Shown one piece after another: positions 26,657-35,114 of a DNA stretch of 64,000 bases. The stretch spans positions 1 to 64,000 of the forward strand of contig NZ_CP021746.1 in assembly GCF_002157225.2 (NCBI RefSeq), given 5' to 3'. Both the position numbers and the translations under genes were made by a program. The notes under the pieces are model-generated. The model was not told the DNA's origin, made no database searches, and was given only the letters and a program-made list of their open reading frames with translations. This DNA comes from Agarilytica rhodophyticola. Its GTDB lineage: Bacteria; Pseudomonadota; Gammaproteobacteria; Pseudomonadales; Cellvibrionaceae. The stretch's first letter is position 1; each line of letters starts with the position of its first letter.

Positions 26657-26684
26657 TTGGCGGTGTATCTTCGTCAACCGCCAA
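26657..26684. terminator. Bidirectional hairpin between convergent genes
   Basis: TTGGCGGT/ACCGCCAA forms a perfect 8-bp stem with a 12-base loop between the TonB receptor and the FAH-family gene. It probably ends both transcripts. Confidence 0.6.
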
Positions 26685-26690
26685 TGTTCT

Positions 26691-27677
26691 TTAATCAACT
26701 ATATTTTTCAGTGTTCCGATCACACTGTTTTTTAATTCGACGGTATCACCAGGCTTTAAAAATTGACCAATTTCAGCACCACAGCCGCTTCCTATTTTTC
26801 CTGTAATAGTCCCAGATCCTATTAGCTCTCCAGGATATAGTGTTTCGTTCTTTGAAGTATATTCAATAACTTCTTCAAACGACCAATGCATTTCGTCAGT
26901 ATTTCCCCCTCCAAAAAGCTTACCATTTACGTAGACTTGGCATTCAATATCATCAATATCAAGTTCATCTGTGGTAACTAAATAAGGTCCGGTAGAATAC
27001 CCACGATCAAAATCTTTACCTTTTGCTGGCCCCATCCTAGTACCCATTTCTCTACCTTGAATATCTCTAGCAGTAAAGTCATTAAATAATGTGACGCCAA
27101 AAATATGGTTTTTGGCATTTTCTTTGGTTATATTAGCTGCTTCAGAGCAGAGATAAACGCCTAATTCGAGTTCAAAATCAAATGCTCTGCAGCCGGAAGG
27201 AATTTTAACATGAGCATTATGTCCAATCATTGCAAATCGGTTGCCTTTATAATATGAAGGACTATGATACCAATTCTTATTTATTTTCTTTGCAAGTGAA
27301 AATTTACCATTAGTAAGTTTTTCAAGCTTTTTATCAAATGCTGAGAACTTTCCTAAGACGAAGAAACGAATAATATTTATTAAATGTTTTTCAAACAAAC
27401 CAAAATCACGAATAGATTCAGGAACTTGTATCGGTGCTAAAAACACTACTTCGTCAGGCTCTATAACTAGATATTTGGAAATAGAAAAATCAACCTTTGA
27501 TACTAGTTCATCAACTAACTTAATACCATTTTTCCCATATTTCACCATTGATAAAACATTATCAAAAGGTAGTTTAACTCCAAGTTCTCTTTCGCAAGAA
27601 GGAATATCTATAAGTTTACCATTGACGTTTATCCCCCAAGTTTCCACATCGTTGTATATAAAGGTTGCTAGTTTCAT
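26691..27677 (-). CDS. Fumarylacetoacetate hydrolase family enzyme
   Basis: This 328-aa protein has the FAH C-terminal catalytic domain: YYKGNRFAMIGHNAHVKIPSG, the metal-binding glutamates in FDFELELGVYL, the aspartate in GVTLFNDFTARDIQ, and K/G-rich FDRGYSTGPYLVT. The ending ELIGSGTITGKIGSGCGAEIGQFLKPGDTVEL is also typical. Family members cleave or isomerise C-C bonds of acylpyruvate-type compounds from aromatic catabolism. The N-terminal 70 residues form the usual small lid domain. It is the third gene of a leftward run after the binding protein and the sensor, 26 bases behind the latter. The true substrate is unknown; other catabolic enzymes are absent nearby. Confidence 0.9.
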   Translation of the reverse strand: MKLATFIYNDVETWGINVNGKLIDIPSCERELGVKLPFDNVLSMVKYGKNGIKLVDELVSKVDFSISKYLVIEPDEVVFLAPIQVPESIRDFGLFEKHLINIIRFFVLGKFSAFDKKLEKLTNGKFSLAKKINKNWYHSPSYYKGNRFAMIGHNAHVKIPSGCRAFDFELELGVYLCSEAANITKENAKNHIFGVTLFNDFTARDIQGREMGTRMGPAKGKDFDRGYSTGPYLVTTDELDIDDIECQVYVNGKLFGGGNTDEMHWSFEEVIEYTSKNETLYPGELIGSGTITGKIGSGCGAEIGQFLKPGDTVELKNSVIGTLKNIVD

Positions 27678-27703
27678 TTACGTTACCATTAATCCAATAA
27701 AAA

Positions 27704-29407
27704 TTAATTTTTTTTGTCGTTATTTATGACTACCAAAGGTGTTTTTAATCTATACTCTTTTAGCTCATCATAAAAACCTGAGTATTCTGGTTTAGAGACA
27801 TGCCTTATTTTTTCAATTAACGTTGTTAGTGAAAACGGTTTTTTCATCAAAAAATCAAATTTTGAATTCGTTAAAGATAATAAAATATCTTTATCTTGCA
27901 ATTCGGTTTTATAAATTAGGCAGCCTAAAAGGCTTCTTGACTTCTCATTTAACAAATTGGAAATTTTTAAGCTTTCATTAAAATTATCGCTACAATCCAA
28001 AATTATATAGGAATGCATTTTAATTTCTTCGAGATTCTCGATGGCGTCTTGATAAGAACATGTATCTAAAATTGTATTCGACAACTCAATAATTGAAGGG
28101 TCTTCAGTAACAATTATAATATTTGGTATTGAGAGTTCATCAGTGAGGTTGTTTTTTTCTGTGCTACTAGCTACCGTCAAAGAAACGGCAACTATTGGCT
28201 GGCCTATAAATTGGGCTTTTATTTCTGGATTGAATATAGTATTGAAAAAATTAATTAGCATTATTTCTGAACTATCACACCCTCCTACTGCTACCAACTT
28301 CTTCGTATCTAAAATATGAGAAAAAGATTCGATAGTTTTATCATCACAAACTCGGCTATTAGGCATCATTATCACAATGATAAGTTTTGAAACAGTTGAT
28401 TCTTTTGAAGCCTTCAATGATATATTTATAATAACATTAGGTTCATCTAATGAACCACTCACTAATTTGATCAAAGCTAAAATATATTTTTTAGTCCAGA
28501 GATCATCAATCTTTAAGTACAAATGCCTAAATTCTTCACTGACGTTAACGTTAACTACACATAACAAATCTGACTGTATGTAGTCGACAAACTCATCTAT
28601 TTTATATGCATAGGAATGTACCCTTACAGGCAAAATATTTTTTTCAAATGATGAAATGATTTCATTAAAGGATCTTGTGATCTTTGTTATTTTGTTAGGT
28701 ATATTCTTTTGAGTGTGGGAATCTCCACAAATCAAAGCATCTTGAATATCAACCAAGCCTCTTTGTATCGGTGATATTTTTTCATATAATGAGAGTAATA
28801 ATTCGCTATATGAATCTTCTGTTGATTTTTTTTGTTGTTCTGCTTTATGTATAGCATCTAGTCTATATCCCAAAAATAAGAATACAACAAGTATAATTAT
28901 TCCAAAAATTAAAGAGGTTGTTATGATATGCCATACAATTATCGAATAAGACCCCTTTCGAATCTGATCTTTATTGATATGAACAATTAATATGCCGACT
29001 TTTTCTTCAATTTCTAAGCTATCTGAGGACTTCTCAAATACTTCAAATCTTTTGTTAATTACATCACTAATCTTTAATGATATAAATTCTCCTGATGAAA
29101 CTTCTGATACTAAAAACCCATTATTATTTCTCAACTCGACCTGTATCACTGAAGTACTTTCAATTATAGATTCTGCAAATACTTCAAAATAATCAATATC
29201 GAAGCCTTTAACTGCGTCAGTAGATACTCGTTTTAACTGATTAAATGCTGAAGTACTGATAATTTCTATTTCGCTTAATGTATCTTTGTGGGCTTTAAGG
29301 AACCCAATAACTGACGATGATATCAATGAAAAAAGAAACGAAAAGAAAAGCAATACCATAAATATCTTTCGAATGCTTGAGTTCTTTGTCATATTGGCAG
29401 ATATCAT
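27704..29407 (-). CDS. Degenerate hybrid sensor-kinase-like membrane protein
   Basis: The 567-aa protein has two membrane helices (about residues 13-35 and 155-180) framing a ~120-aa periplasmic sensor region, then a coiled coil. A region is placed like the dimerisation and ATPase domains of a histidine kinase. I see no phospho-accepting H-box and no N, G1 or G2 boxes. The last ~120 residues look like a receiver domain (IPNIIIVTEDPSIIELSNTIL, SYIILDCSD, FLMKKPFSLTTLIEKI). It keeps the KP switch lysine. It is therefore probably a pseudokinase that passes a signal by conformation. Its start overlaps the stop of the upstream binding-protein gene by 4 bases. Confidence 0.7.
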   Translation of the reverse strand: MISANMTKNSSIRKIFMVLLFFSFLFSLISSSVIGFLKAHKDTLSEIEIISTSAFNQLKRVSTDAVKGFDIDYFEVFAESIIESTSVIQVELRNNNGFLVSEVSSGEFISLKISDVINKRFEVFEKSSDSLEIEEKVGILIVHINKDQIRKGSYSIIVWHIITTSLIFGIIILVVFLFLGYRLDAIHKAEQQKKSTEDSYSELLLSLYEKISPIQRGLVDIQDALICGDSHTQKNIPNKITKITRSFNEIISSFEKNILPVRVHSYAYKIDEFVDYIQSDLLCVVNVNVSEEFRHLYLKIDDLWTKKYILALIKLVSGSLDEPNVIINISLKASKESTVSKLIIVIMMPNSRVCDDKTIESFSHILDTKKLVAVGGCDSSEIMLINFFNTIFNPEIKAQFIGQPIVAVSLTVASSTEKNNLTDELSIPNIIIVTEDPSIIELSNTILDTCSYQDAIENLEEIKMHSYIILDCSDNFNESLKISNLLNEKSRSLLGCLIYKTELQDKDILLSLTNSKFDFLMKKPFSLTTLIEKIRHVSKPEYSGFYDELKEYRLKTPLVVINNDKKN

Positions 29408-30237
29408 AGCCTATCCTCTTTAATAGCTTTTTCCAGTTGATCTACTATTTTGAGAGGAATATCTAGACTATTAGCTAGTGCACGATTTAATGATATATTT
29501 ATATTCTCAATGTATTTCCCTTGGATCGCTTTTCCATCGCTTGCAAGTAGTATCTGTGTCACTACCTCTTTATGCTGATAAAGTTCTTTTGGATAAATGG
29601 AAACTAGCGCTCCCATTTTTGTATGATCCTTATTAAATCCTATAGTAAATACATTACGGTCAAAATATAAGTCACGGATAAACTTCCGAATTACATTATT
29701 ATCAAAGAATTGAAAATCAGGAAAAATGATAAAGACGGAACGATCTCTTGGTATATAATCCAAAAGACTACTCTTTCTTTTATCTCTAAGCTCGATCCAG
29801 CTTACATTAGAATCGAAGATGTCGTAAAAATCATTATTTTCAGGTAGTGTTTTAAGCGCAATGACTTTCTTATAAGGTAAAAGTTTACTTGCTATTGAAA
29901 TAACTAACTTTGGTGATGCATTGTGAAAAACTGCGCCTATGTTAAGCTCGTCAATATTATCATGTGATTGGATAATTCTATTGAAGTCAATTGAAGTTAT
30001 ATAGGTAGCTACAATGTTAGGGCGCTTATTCAAAATAGCTGCTTTAAGGGAATCAGTTCCTATAGTTACAGTCACAAGATGTTTCCCTAAACTAAGGCTG
30101 CTTGTTGTTTTTTTGATCTGCTCTGCAAACTTTGAAGCTTTCGCTGATTCTGGCGGATAGAGAAACTCAACATTAGCTAACACGGTACTTTGAGCCGATA
30201 AATAGAGTACTAAACTAAGAAATAATAAGTTCCTCAT
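29404..30237 (-). CDS. Periplasmic binding-protein-like protein (ABC_sub_bind type)
   Basis: This 277-aa protein has a signal peptide (MRNLLFLSLVLYLSAQSTVLA). The mature part has the alternating helix/strand layout of a periplasmic binding protein of the ABC_sub_bind family: VTVTIGTDSLKAAILNKRPNIVATYIT, ASPKLVISIASKLLPYKKVIAL, SVFIIFPDFQFFDN. No permease or ATPase genes are near. Since it overlaps the sensor gene by 4 bases, it more likely feeds a ligand signal to that sensor than to a transporter. First gene of the leftward operon, divergent from the HTH gene. Confidence 0.72.
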   Translation of the reverse strand: MRNLLFLSLVLYLSAQSTVLANVEFLYPPESAKASKFAEQIKKTTSSLSLGKHLVTVTIGTDSLKAAILNKRPNIVATYITSIDFNRIIQSHDNIDELNIGAVFHNASPKLVISIASKLLPYKKVIALKTLPENNDFYDIFDSNVSWIELRDKRKSSLLDYIPRDRSVFIIFPDFQFFDNNVIRKFIRDLYFDRNVFTIGFNKDHTKMGALVSIYPKELYQHKEVVTQILLASDGKAIQGKYIENINISLNRALANSLDIPLKIVDQLEKAIKEDRL

Positions 30238-30338
30238 AATATGTATTGATTTCTACCGTCTTTAACTCTAGAGTTTCTGTCAACCATCTGTATTTGCAAA
30301 GTATTATAACATCTGAAAATTTTATGTAGGAGTAATGC

Positions 30339-30866
30339 ATGATAAGCAAGTTTGAAAAACCTAATGTAGTTCGTGGTTTTTCTGCGAGATTTGTATTCAT
30401 GTGTGTACTGTCAGGTTTACCACGTCAGAGAGGGCTTCATGCGGAAGGTGCTTCTATATGTGGTACATCCCATAATACATTCAAAAACTGGTGCACAACA
30501 GACAAACCTCCAACTTTTCCTACTGTTGCAGATATTGTTGATACTCTCTTATCTAACACAGATTGGGAATTTGATCCCATTGGTGTCGCCGCCTGGTTAT
30601 TTACTGGCGATGGACGTGGAGTTGAAAACCCATTTCAAAAAATCCCTCTTGTCGATAGTGACTTATTCCAGTCATATTTAGATGTATTCATAATTGAGAA
30701 GATTGACGGTGATTTTGACGTCAAAAAGCTAAAAGAAATGAATACCCTCTTATTTGACTTTTCTATCAAGCATAAAATCAATACCATTAAAAAGCTGCTG
30801 TCCGTAGACCATTCAATTATTGAAAGTACAATTAAAAGTGCACTGCATGGTAAAAATACCGGCTAA
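30339..30866 (+). CDS. Putative HTH regulator
   Basis: The 175-aa protein has an N-terminal region that reads as a helix-turn-helix, RQRGLHAEGASICGTSHNTFKNWCTTDKPPTFPTVADIVDTLL. This is similar to the layout of phage-repressor-like proteins. A short WEFDPIGVAAWLFTGDGRG motif and a helical C-terminal domain follow. It is divergent from the binding-protein operon (101 bases apart) and followed at once by a double palindrome, so it could control either neighbour. ATG at 30339 has GGAG 7 bases upstream. Confidence 0.6.
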   Translation: MISKFEKPNVVRGFSARFVFMCVLSGLPRQRGLHAEGASICGTSHNTFKNWCTTDKPPTFPTVADIVDTLLSNTDWEFDPIGVAAWLFTGDGRGVENPFQKIPLVDSDLFQSYLDVFIIEKIDGDFDVKKLKEMNTLLFDFSIKHKINTIKKLLSVDHSIIESTIKSALHGKNTG

Positions 30867-30888
30867 CATACTCCCTTTAGCTTTCAAC

Positions 30889-30929
30889 TTGCATTTTAAA
30901 TGCAACTTTAAATTGCATTTAAAATGCAA
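30889..30929. repeat. Double 17-bp palindrome forming a long hairpin
   Basis: TTGCATTTTAAATGCAA (30889-30905) and TTGCATTTAAAATGCAA (30913-30929) are each near-perfect palindromes and exact reverse complements of one another, 7 bases apart. The unit could be a pair of operator sites or fold as a 17-bp hairpin terminator. It lies 22 bases after the HTH gene stop. The following bases to 31104 hold no gene. Confidence 0.7.
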
Positions 30930-31104
30930 TTTTGGTAATCTAGAGACTAACCAATCTTAATTCCATATCGGGTTTAGGAATTTAGAATATTCGAAATTAT
31001 ATAGTGGGCTTAAACAACTAATTTTAGTCGTTTAACGGTGGCTACTGTCTGTAAGTATAGTTTTTAAAGCCATTGCAAGAATTTCACTATATTTAAAAAC
31101 TTGG

Positions 31105-31608
31105 ATGGTAGAAGTCATGATTGAAGTGAAGGGAAATCTAGTTGATATCGCATCTAACGCAGCTATATGCGTATTACAAGAGCTTATTAAACTTATACAA
31201 AAAGGGGTCAGAAATATAGATACAATTTACCCTGTAGAAATTTATTTTATCAAACCAAATAATCATACATGTATTATCGAGGCTAAAAATAAACTAGATG
31301 ATTCATTACAGCTAAGCAATTTATTTTATCCTAAAGAAAAGAAAGCACATTTCGATAAGCGGCTAGAAATTTTACACGATTGCACCCGAATTAAGCCATT
31401 CAATCAAAAGTGGAACAAAGCACGCTTAATCATCCATGACGATCAGCGCTATATCTTTCAATACAAATTTGATCGCGATATACATGCCGCCTATAGCGTG
31501 ATGCAAGGTCAGTCAGAATTAAAGCGCTTAGACGAAGAGACCTTCAAAAAAATACGCACATGGGAAGGTTTATCCAATAATCATCCCCGGCCTTGGTTAT
31601 CCAGTTAG
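31105..31608 (+). CDS. Possible immunity-type protein (YezG/DUF600-like)
   Basis: The 167-aa soluble protein may start at 31105 or at the ATG at 31117. Its second half, FNQKWNKARLIIHDDQRYIFQYKFDRDIH, resembles the W....L.I..DG.Y...F.YD core of YezG/DUF600-type immunity proteins. The first half carries a short beta segment (YPVEIYFIKPNNHTCIIEAKNK). It is the first of five closely spaced rightward genes, of which two are clear immunity paralogues, and that context supports the reading. Family assignment is tentative. Confidence 0.5.
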   Translation: MVEVMIEVKGNLVDIASNAAICVLQELIKLIQKGVRNIDTIYPVEIYFIKPNNHTCIIEAKNKLDDSLQLSNLFYPKEKKAHFDKRLEILHDCTRIKPFNQKWNKARLIIHDDQRYIFQYKFDRDIHAAYSVMQGQSELKRLDEETFKKIRTWEGLSNNHPRPWLSS

Positions 31609-31656
31609 TACGATAATCACTGAGTTTTTACAGAGAACTACACACGGAGAATTTAT

Positions 31657-32145
31657 ATGCCAGCCGACTGTACAGAAACCCATTCCTTTACGGATCAACT
31701 TTATGAAGGGATGCAACATGATTATACCAAAAGACTCGTCAATAAGATAATGACGCAGATCCTTCACGTATATAAAGACGATTTTTTCATGTTACATTTA
31801 TATGTGCTTAAGACAGGAAAAAAAACGTTTAGTTGTCAGCTTTCTGTCGAAGCGTATCAAGGAGAGACTTTACTCCCTTTAGAGATAGATGATGATTCTG
31901 CTCAGTATATATCGACGCTCTGTACTATTTTACACGCCTACAATGGTTACTATGCTGATATCTTTCAATGGAACACAATGACAATCACTCTACACTTTGA
32001 AGGTAGATATAAGATTCATAGAGCATTTGATACCGCCCTAGAAAAACAACATAGTTGTCGTAATAACAAGATGTTGAGCAACATCGTCCAATTAAAAAAT
32101 AGTAGAAGTTTGACAGCGAGTAAAACAAATGGCAGTCCACTATAG
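31657..32145 (+). CDS. Possible immunity-type protein, second of the locus
   Basis: The 162-aa protein has a GGAG-type ribosome-binding site (CACGGAGAATTTAT before the ATG). It shares with its upstream neighbour the pattern W..M.ITL.FEGRYKIHRAFD, again like YezG/DUF600-type folds. Its last 16 bases overlap the HTH gene that follows. The function is not established; a second immunity protein or a divergent duplicate of the first is likely. Confidence 0.5.
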   Translation: MPADCTETHSFTDQLYEGMQHDYTKRLVNKIMTQILHVYKDDFFMLHLYVLKTGKKTFSCQLSVEAYQGETLLPLEIDDDSAQYISTLCTILHAYNGYYADIFQWNTMTITLHFEGRYKIHRAFDTALEKQHSCRNNKMLSNIVQLKNSRSLTASKTNGSPL

Positions 32146-32440
32146 CATTGCACATCGCTCTAAAACCCTAACACCGGGAATTAAAAAGGTCTTACGTATT
32201 TTTGGTAATCAAGCGGCGTTAGCAAAAGCGATGAATGTCTCGGTGAGTGCTGTCGCACGGTGGGTAAAATCGGGGTATATCCCTTGCGATAAAGTATGGG
32301 AAGTCATGCTGCTTGTAGAGGACAAAAAAACATATGCCGGTGAGACAGTGTCTATTAACGAGTTATTGGAAGAAGCCTACAACAAACACATGGAAAGACG
32401 AGGGTTACAAAAAAAATGCAAACATAACATAAAAAAATAG
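32129..32440 (+). CDS. Cro/YdaS-like HTH protein
   Basis: This 103-aa protein has a YdaS-type helix-turn-helix: TPGIKKVLRIFGNQAALAKAMNVSVSAVARWVKSGYIPCDKVWEVMLL. The family includes phage Cro-like regulators that bind operator DNA. A basic tail (RRGLQKKCKHNIKK) follows. It overlaps the upstream gene by 16 bases, which suggests joint expression and possibly local control of the immunity locus or of a lost prophage. Confidence 0.75.
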   Translation: MAVHYSIAHRSKTLTPGIKKVLRIFGNQAALAKAMNVSVSAVARWVKSGYIPCDKVWEVMLLVEDKKTYAGETVSINELLEEAYNKHMERRGLQKKCKHNIKK

Positions 32441-32510
32441 CACACTACTTTAAAGAATCTAACACTTTTATACGCTAGCCATAGCGTAGGGTAATGTATT
32501 TTTTTTCATT

Positions 32511-33008
32511 ATGTTCTACAGCATCCATCAAGATAGGCCAACCCCTATCCAATATTCGCTGCGTAGCGACTGGCTACTCGGCCTCAGTATCATAACATGG
32601 GAGAGCGATATGTCACAGCATGCACATATTACATTTTCATCCGCTGACAAAGGCACGATTATTAATACCTCGTTACCGGATATTATTGTCCACCGGCATT
32701 CGATGTATTTCAGTCTTCACGCCTACCCTTGTATCGCCAGTGCGCTTAAGAAATACGGGACGTTTATTCGTGTTTATGCCAGCGACCATATTGGCTATGT
32801 GTTCTGCCCTTCCCTGTTTCTTAAACGAGCCACAAAAAAAACGCTCATTTCTACCACTAAAAATACCTTGATCTTTAAAGGTATACAAGACAAGACATCC
32901 GCGCTTGTCTGCCACCAGCGATTTAAAAATATTATTGAAACAATACCGTTAACCGGGCTGCGGTTTTGTCGGGAACAAACACAGCAATGGTCGAAAGTTG
33001 CCAACTGA
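32511..33008 (+). CDS. Imm11/Imm43-like immunity paralogue, short form
   Basis: This 165-aa protein aligns by eye with the island immunity protein at 14.3 kb. Shared segments are SLPDIIVHR, a YPCIASALKKYGTFI core in place of SY..L..EL..YGE.LP, and an ending ALVCHQRFKNIIETIPLTGLRF. It is shorter and more diverged than the copy that follows 36 bases later. No AHH nuclease gene is beside it, so it is an orphan immunity gene, perhaps protecting against toxins of relatives. Confidence 0.62.
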   Translation: MFYSIHQDRPTPIQYSLRSDWLLGLSIITWESDMSQHAHITFSSADKGTIINTSLPDIIVHRHSMYFSLHAYPCIASALKKYGTFIRVYASDHIGYVFCPSLFLKRATKKTLISTTKNTLIFKGIQDKTSALVCHQRFKNIIETIPLTGLRFCREQTQQWSKVAN

Positions 33009-33044
33009 CCGGCTTGATATTATTTCCATAAGGACATCATTCAC

Positions 33045-33635
33045 ATGATTTACAGAATTCATCCTAACTTTTATCGTTATGCCACCTACCAATTGGATAG
33101 CAACGATCTGTTGAAAAAGTTAGGCCGTTACAGTGTTTTTGGTATCGAGATTAATGCCGTACATTATACCCACCAATGGCAACCCATTAAGTTCCGTTTT
33201 CATAATTCTCTTGAAGAAGGGCCACTACTGCCCATTCCCGATCTTATCGTCGACTACGGGTGTATGCTGTTGAGTGAAAAGTCTTACCGTATTTTTTACG
33301 GGATGCTGGCAGAGCATGGAGAATTCTTACCCATCTATTCCGGCGATACACGCGCTTATCTTTATAACCCGTTAAAAATTGCCGAACAATTTAATGGGCT
33401 AGATACAAAACACTCCACAAAAAATGAGTTTGACTACGTCACCACACTGCATTTTATTGAGGAGAAACTGACACATTTACCCCTGTTTAAATGTGAATAC
33501 GATAACTATCTCGGGATCTATTGCCGACACGATTTTAGAGACACGTTTATGCGTCATAACTTGCGCGGCATTGTTTTTGAAGAAAATATTGCTTTGTCAT
33601 TTCCAGCAGACCCGGCAGTCTTGGCCGAAGACTAA
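33045..33635 (+). CDS. Imm11/Imm43-like immunity paralogue, long form
   Basis: The 196-aa protein is a clear paralogue of the 14.3-kb immunity protein. Matching segments in the same order are WQPIKFRF, PIPDLIVDYG, LLSEKSYRIFYGMLAEHGEFLPI, YLYNPLKI and LGIYCRHDFRDTFMRHNLRGIVFEE. A GGACAT precedes the ATG. It follows the short paralogue as the last gene of the locus, and no toxin gene is found within 10 kb. An orphan immunity gene is the simplest reading. Confidence 0.68.
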   Translation: MIYRIHPNFYRYATYQLDSNDLLKKLGRYSVFGIEINAVHYTHQWQPIKFRFHNSLEEGPLLPIPDLIVDYGCMLLSEKSYRIFYGMLAEHGEFLPIYSGDTRAYLYNPLKIAEQFNGLDTKHSTKNEFDYVTTLHFIEEKLTHLPLFKCEYDNYLGIYCRHDFRDTFMRHNLRGIVFEENIALSFPADPAVLAED

Positions 33636-34636
33636 TGGACAATAATCAATAATCTATGGGGGAGCAAGACCAAGGAAGACGAACACTCAGCAAGGACGCT
33701 TTTTTTATCTGTTACACATTACGACCAAAGTCGCATACGTGGCACGAATCATCACAACCTACACTTATAGTTAACATCAACATTATTCACATGTTCATGA
33801 TGTATTCATGTTCTTGTGTGTAAAGAGCCATGTTGTATGAAAAAAAATCATATAGGCAATATGTCATCTAAAACACTGTTTTTTAATACACCTTATGCTA
33901 AGATTTTGGGCAGGAATATGCTCACAAGGCGTTACATTTATTATTTACGGATTCTATTGGAAATGATATTTTCTATGGACTTTTACTCTTCTCGTCTCTC
34001 TCAATTATTTAACACAATTTTTACTAAGACTTCTTCCTCTCACACCTTAACCTATGCACTATGTCTGGGGTGTTTGTGTTTATTTTCGGGGTATGCATTG
34101 GCCATATCTAGTTATTCGCTTTAATGTGGCTTATATATTTTTTAAGCGACAAAGTACGATATTAACTATCCTCACACTACAAATGAGCCTTGAAATAAGA
34201 TAGTACCAGGAAATACTATTATTTCATTCGGATCATGGCCGTAAATATACCAGCCAGTTCTTTACACAATAACCATACAACTGTGATTTCAAACAAAGCA
34301 TGCTGTAAAGCGACATTGAGGTGGGCCACTAAGGAAACTTTGAGAAGTTTCCTTTTTATGAACAAAATGTGCAGTGGAATGTTTATTTAATAACTATAAA
34401 ACTAGCTGGATATTGTTTTATGGGTATTCTTATCTGGAAGAATCAAAAAATATTATTACGCGGATATACTATGAACTATTTTTTCACTTACCACATTTTA
34501 ATTATTTTCCTCACACTTTAGCTCTAGCTGATTTTCTCGTATTTTTCATGGCCGTATTATATAGTTTTTTTAGTTATATATTACTTTCAAAAAAAGCAGC
34601 GGTAGATGGGCAATAGCGCATACTTGTCTTATCTTT
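33636..34636. other. Non-coding stretch with transposase debris
   Basis: Apart from a piece of an IS3-type transposase (34219-34275, listed separately) nothing is recognisable. The open frames at 33816 and 34374 show no domain, no ribosome-binding site and erratic composition. Confidence 0.4.
34219..34275 (+). pseudogene. IS3-family transposase fragment
   Basis: The frame beginning at 34219 reads LFHSDHGRKYTSQFFTQ and then a stop. H-S-D-H-G..Y.S is the signature around the second catalytic aspartate of IS3-type (rve) transposases. The following bases show only traces of the QSM motif with frameshifts. It is a dead remnant with no visible ends. Confidence 0.65.
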
Positions 34637-35101
34637 TTAAAATGTAAATAACACTTTAACTTTAGCAGGAAGCGATTGTGTGCTACCGAGGCTGACGATA
34701 CCAAAAGCTCCTGGGCGCTTTGACACCAAGGTCAGTACTGCTCTATCAGACTTCAAAGGTTTAGGAGGTGTTTCTCCTGTTGTCTGTTTCTTATTAAGCC
34801 AATGCTGAGTTAGTTCCGAATCTGACATATTTAGAACGCCGTCATTAAATGCTAATTGTCCAGCGCTAGATGAAGGCAAACCATAAGCTTTTACTTTTTC
34901 TTTATGAGGCCATTGATTTTGATTTTTCAAGTAATACAAGCGTACATCTTTCTTAGCCTTAGATATATCGACAGTATCGTAAGGATTTACTGTATTCACA
35001 ACAACAGCATACTCGTCTGCTAATGTTAATTGTGATAATAAAAGCACCACAAACAAAAAAATAGTATGTCTAGAACCAGAAGTCTTTTTTCTTGTATTCA
35101 T
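34637..35101 (-). CDS. PBP-like periplasmic protein (PstS-related)
   Basis: The frame is open to 35206, but the ATG at 35101 starts a signal peptide (MNTRKKTSGSRHTIFLFVVLLLSQLTLADEYA). The mature ~125-aa domain (YAVVVNTVNPYDTVDISKAKKDVRLYYLKNQNQWP, LAFNDGVLNMSDSELTQHW, LTLVSKRPGAFGIVSLG) matches the short PstS-like domain proteins found with phosphate-selective porins. It is half the size of a true PstS and is unlikely to act in ABC uptake. It is the third gene of a leftward unit after the chemoreceptor and the porin, 13 bases behind the porin. Role: sensing or binding of an anion at the outer membrane, inferred. Confidence 0.75.
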   Translation of the reverse strand: MNTRKKTSGSRHTIFLFVVLLLSQLTLADEYAVVVNTVNPYDTVDISKAKKDVRLYYLKNQNQWPHKEKVKAYGLPSSSAGQLAFNDGVLNMSDSELTQHWLNKKQTTGETPPKPLKSDRAVLTLVSKRPGAFGIVSLGSTQSLPAKVKVLFTF

Positions 35102-35114
35102 GTTATCTCCCCAA

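Noticed and set aside
33816-34616. Open frames of 102 and 80 aa
   Set aside because: No domain, no ribosome-binding site, and they flank an IS3 transposase remnant; probably chance frames in decayed sequence.
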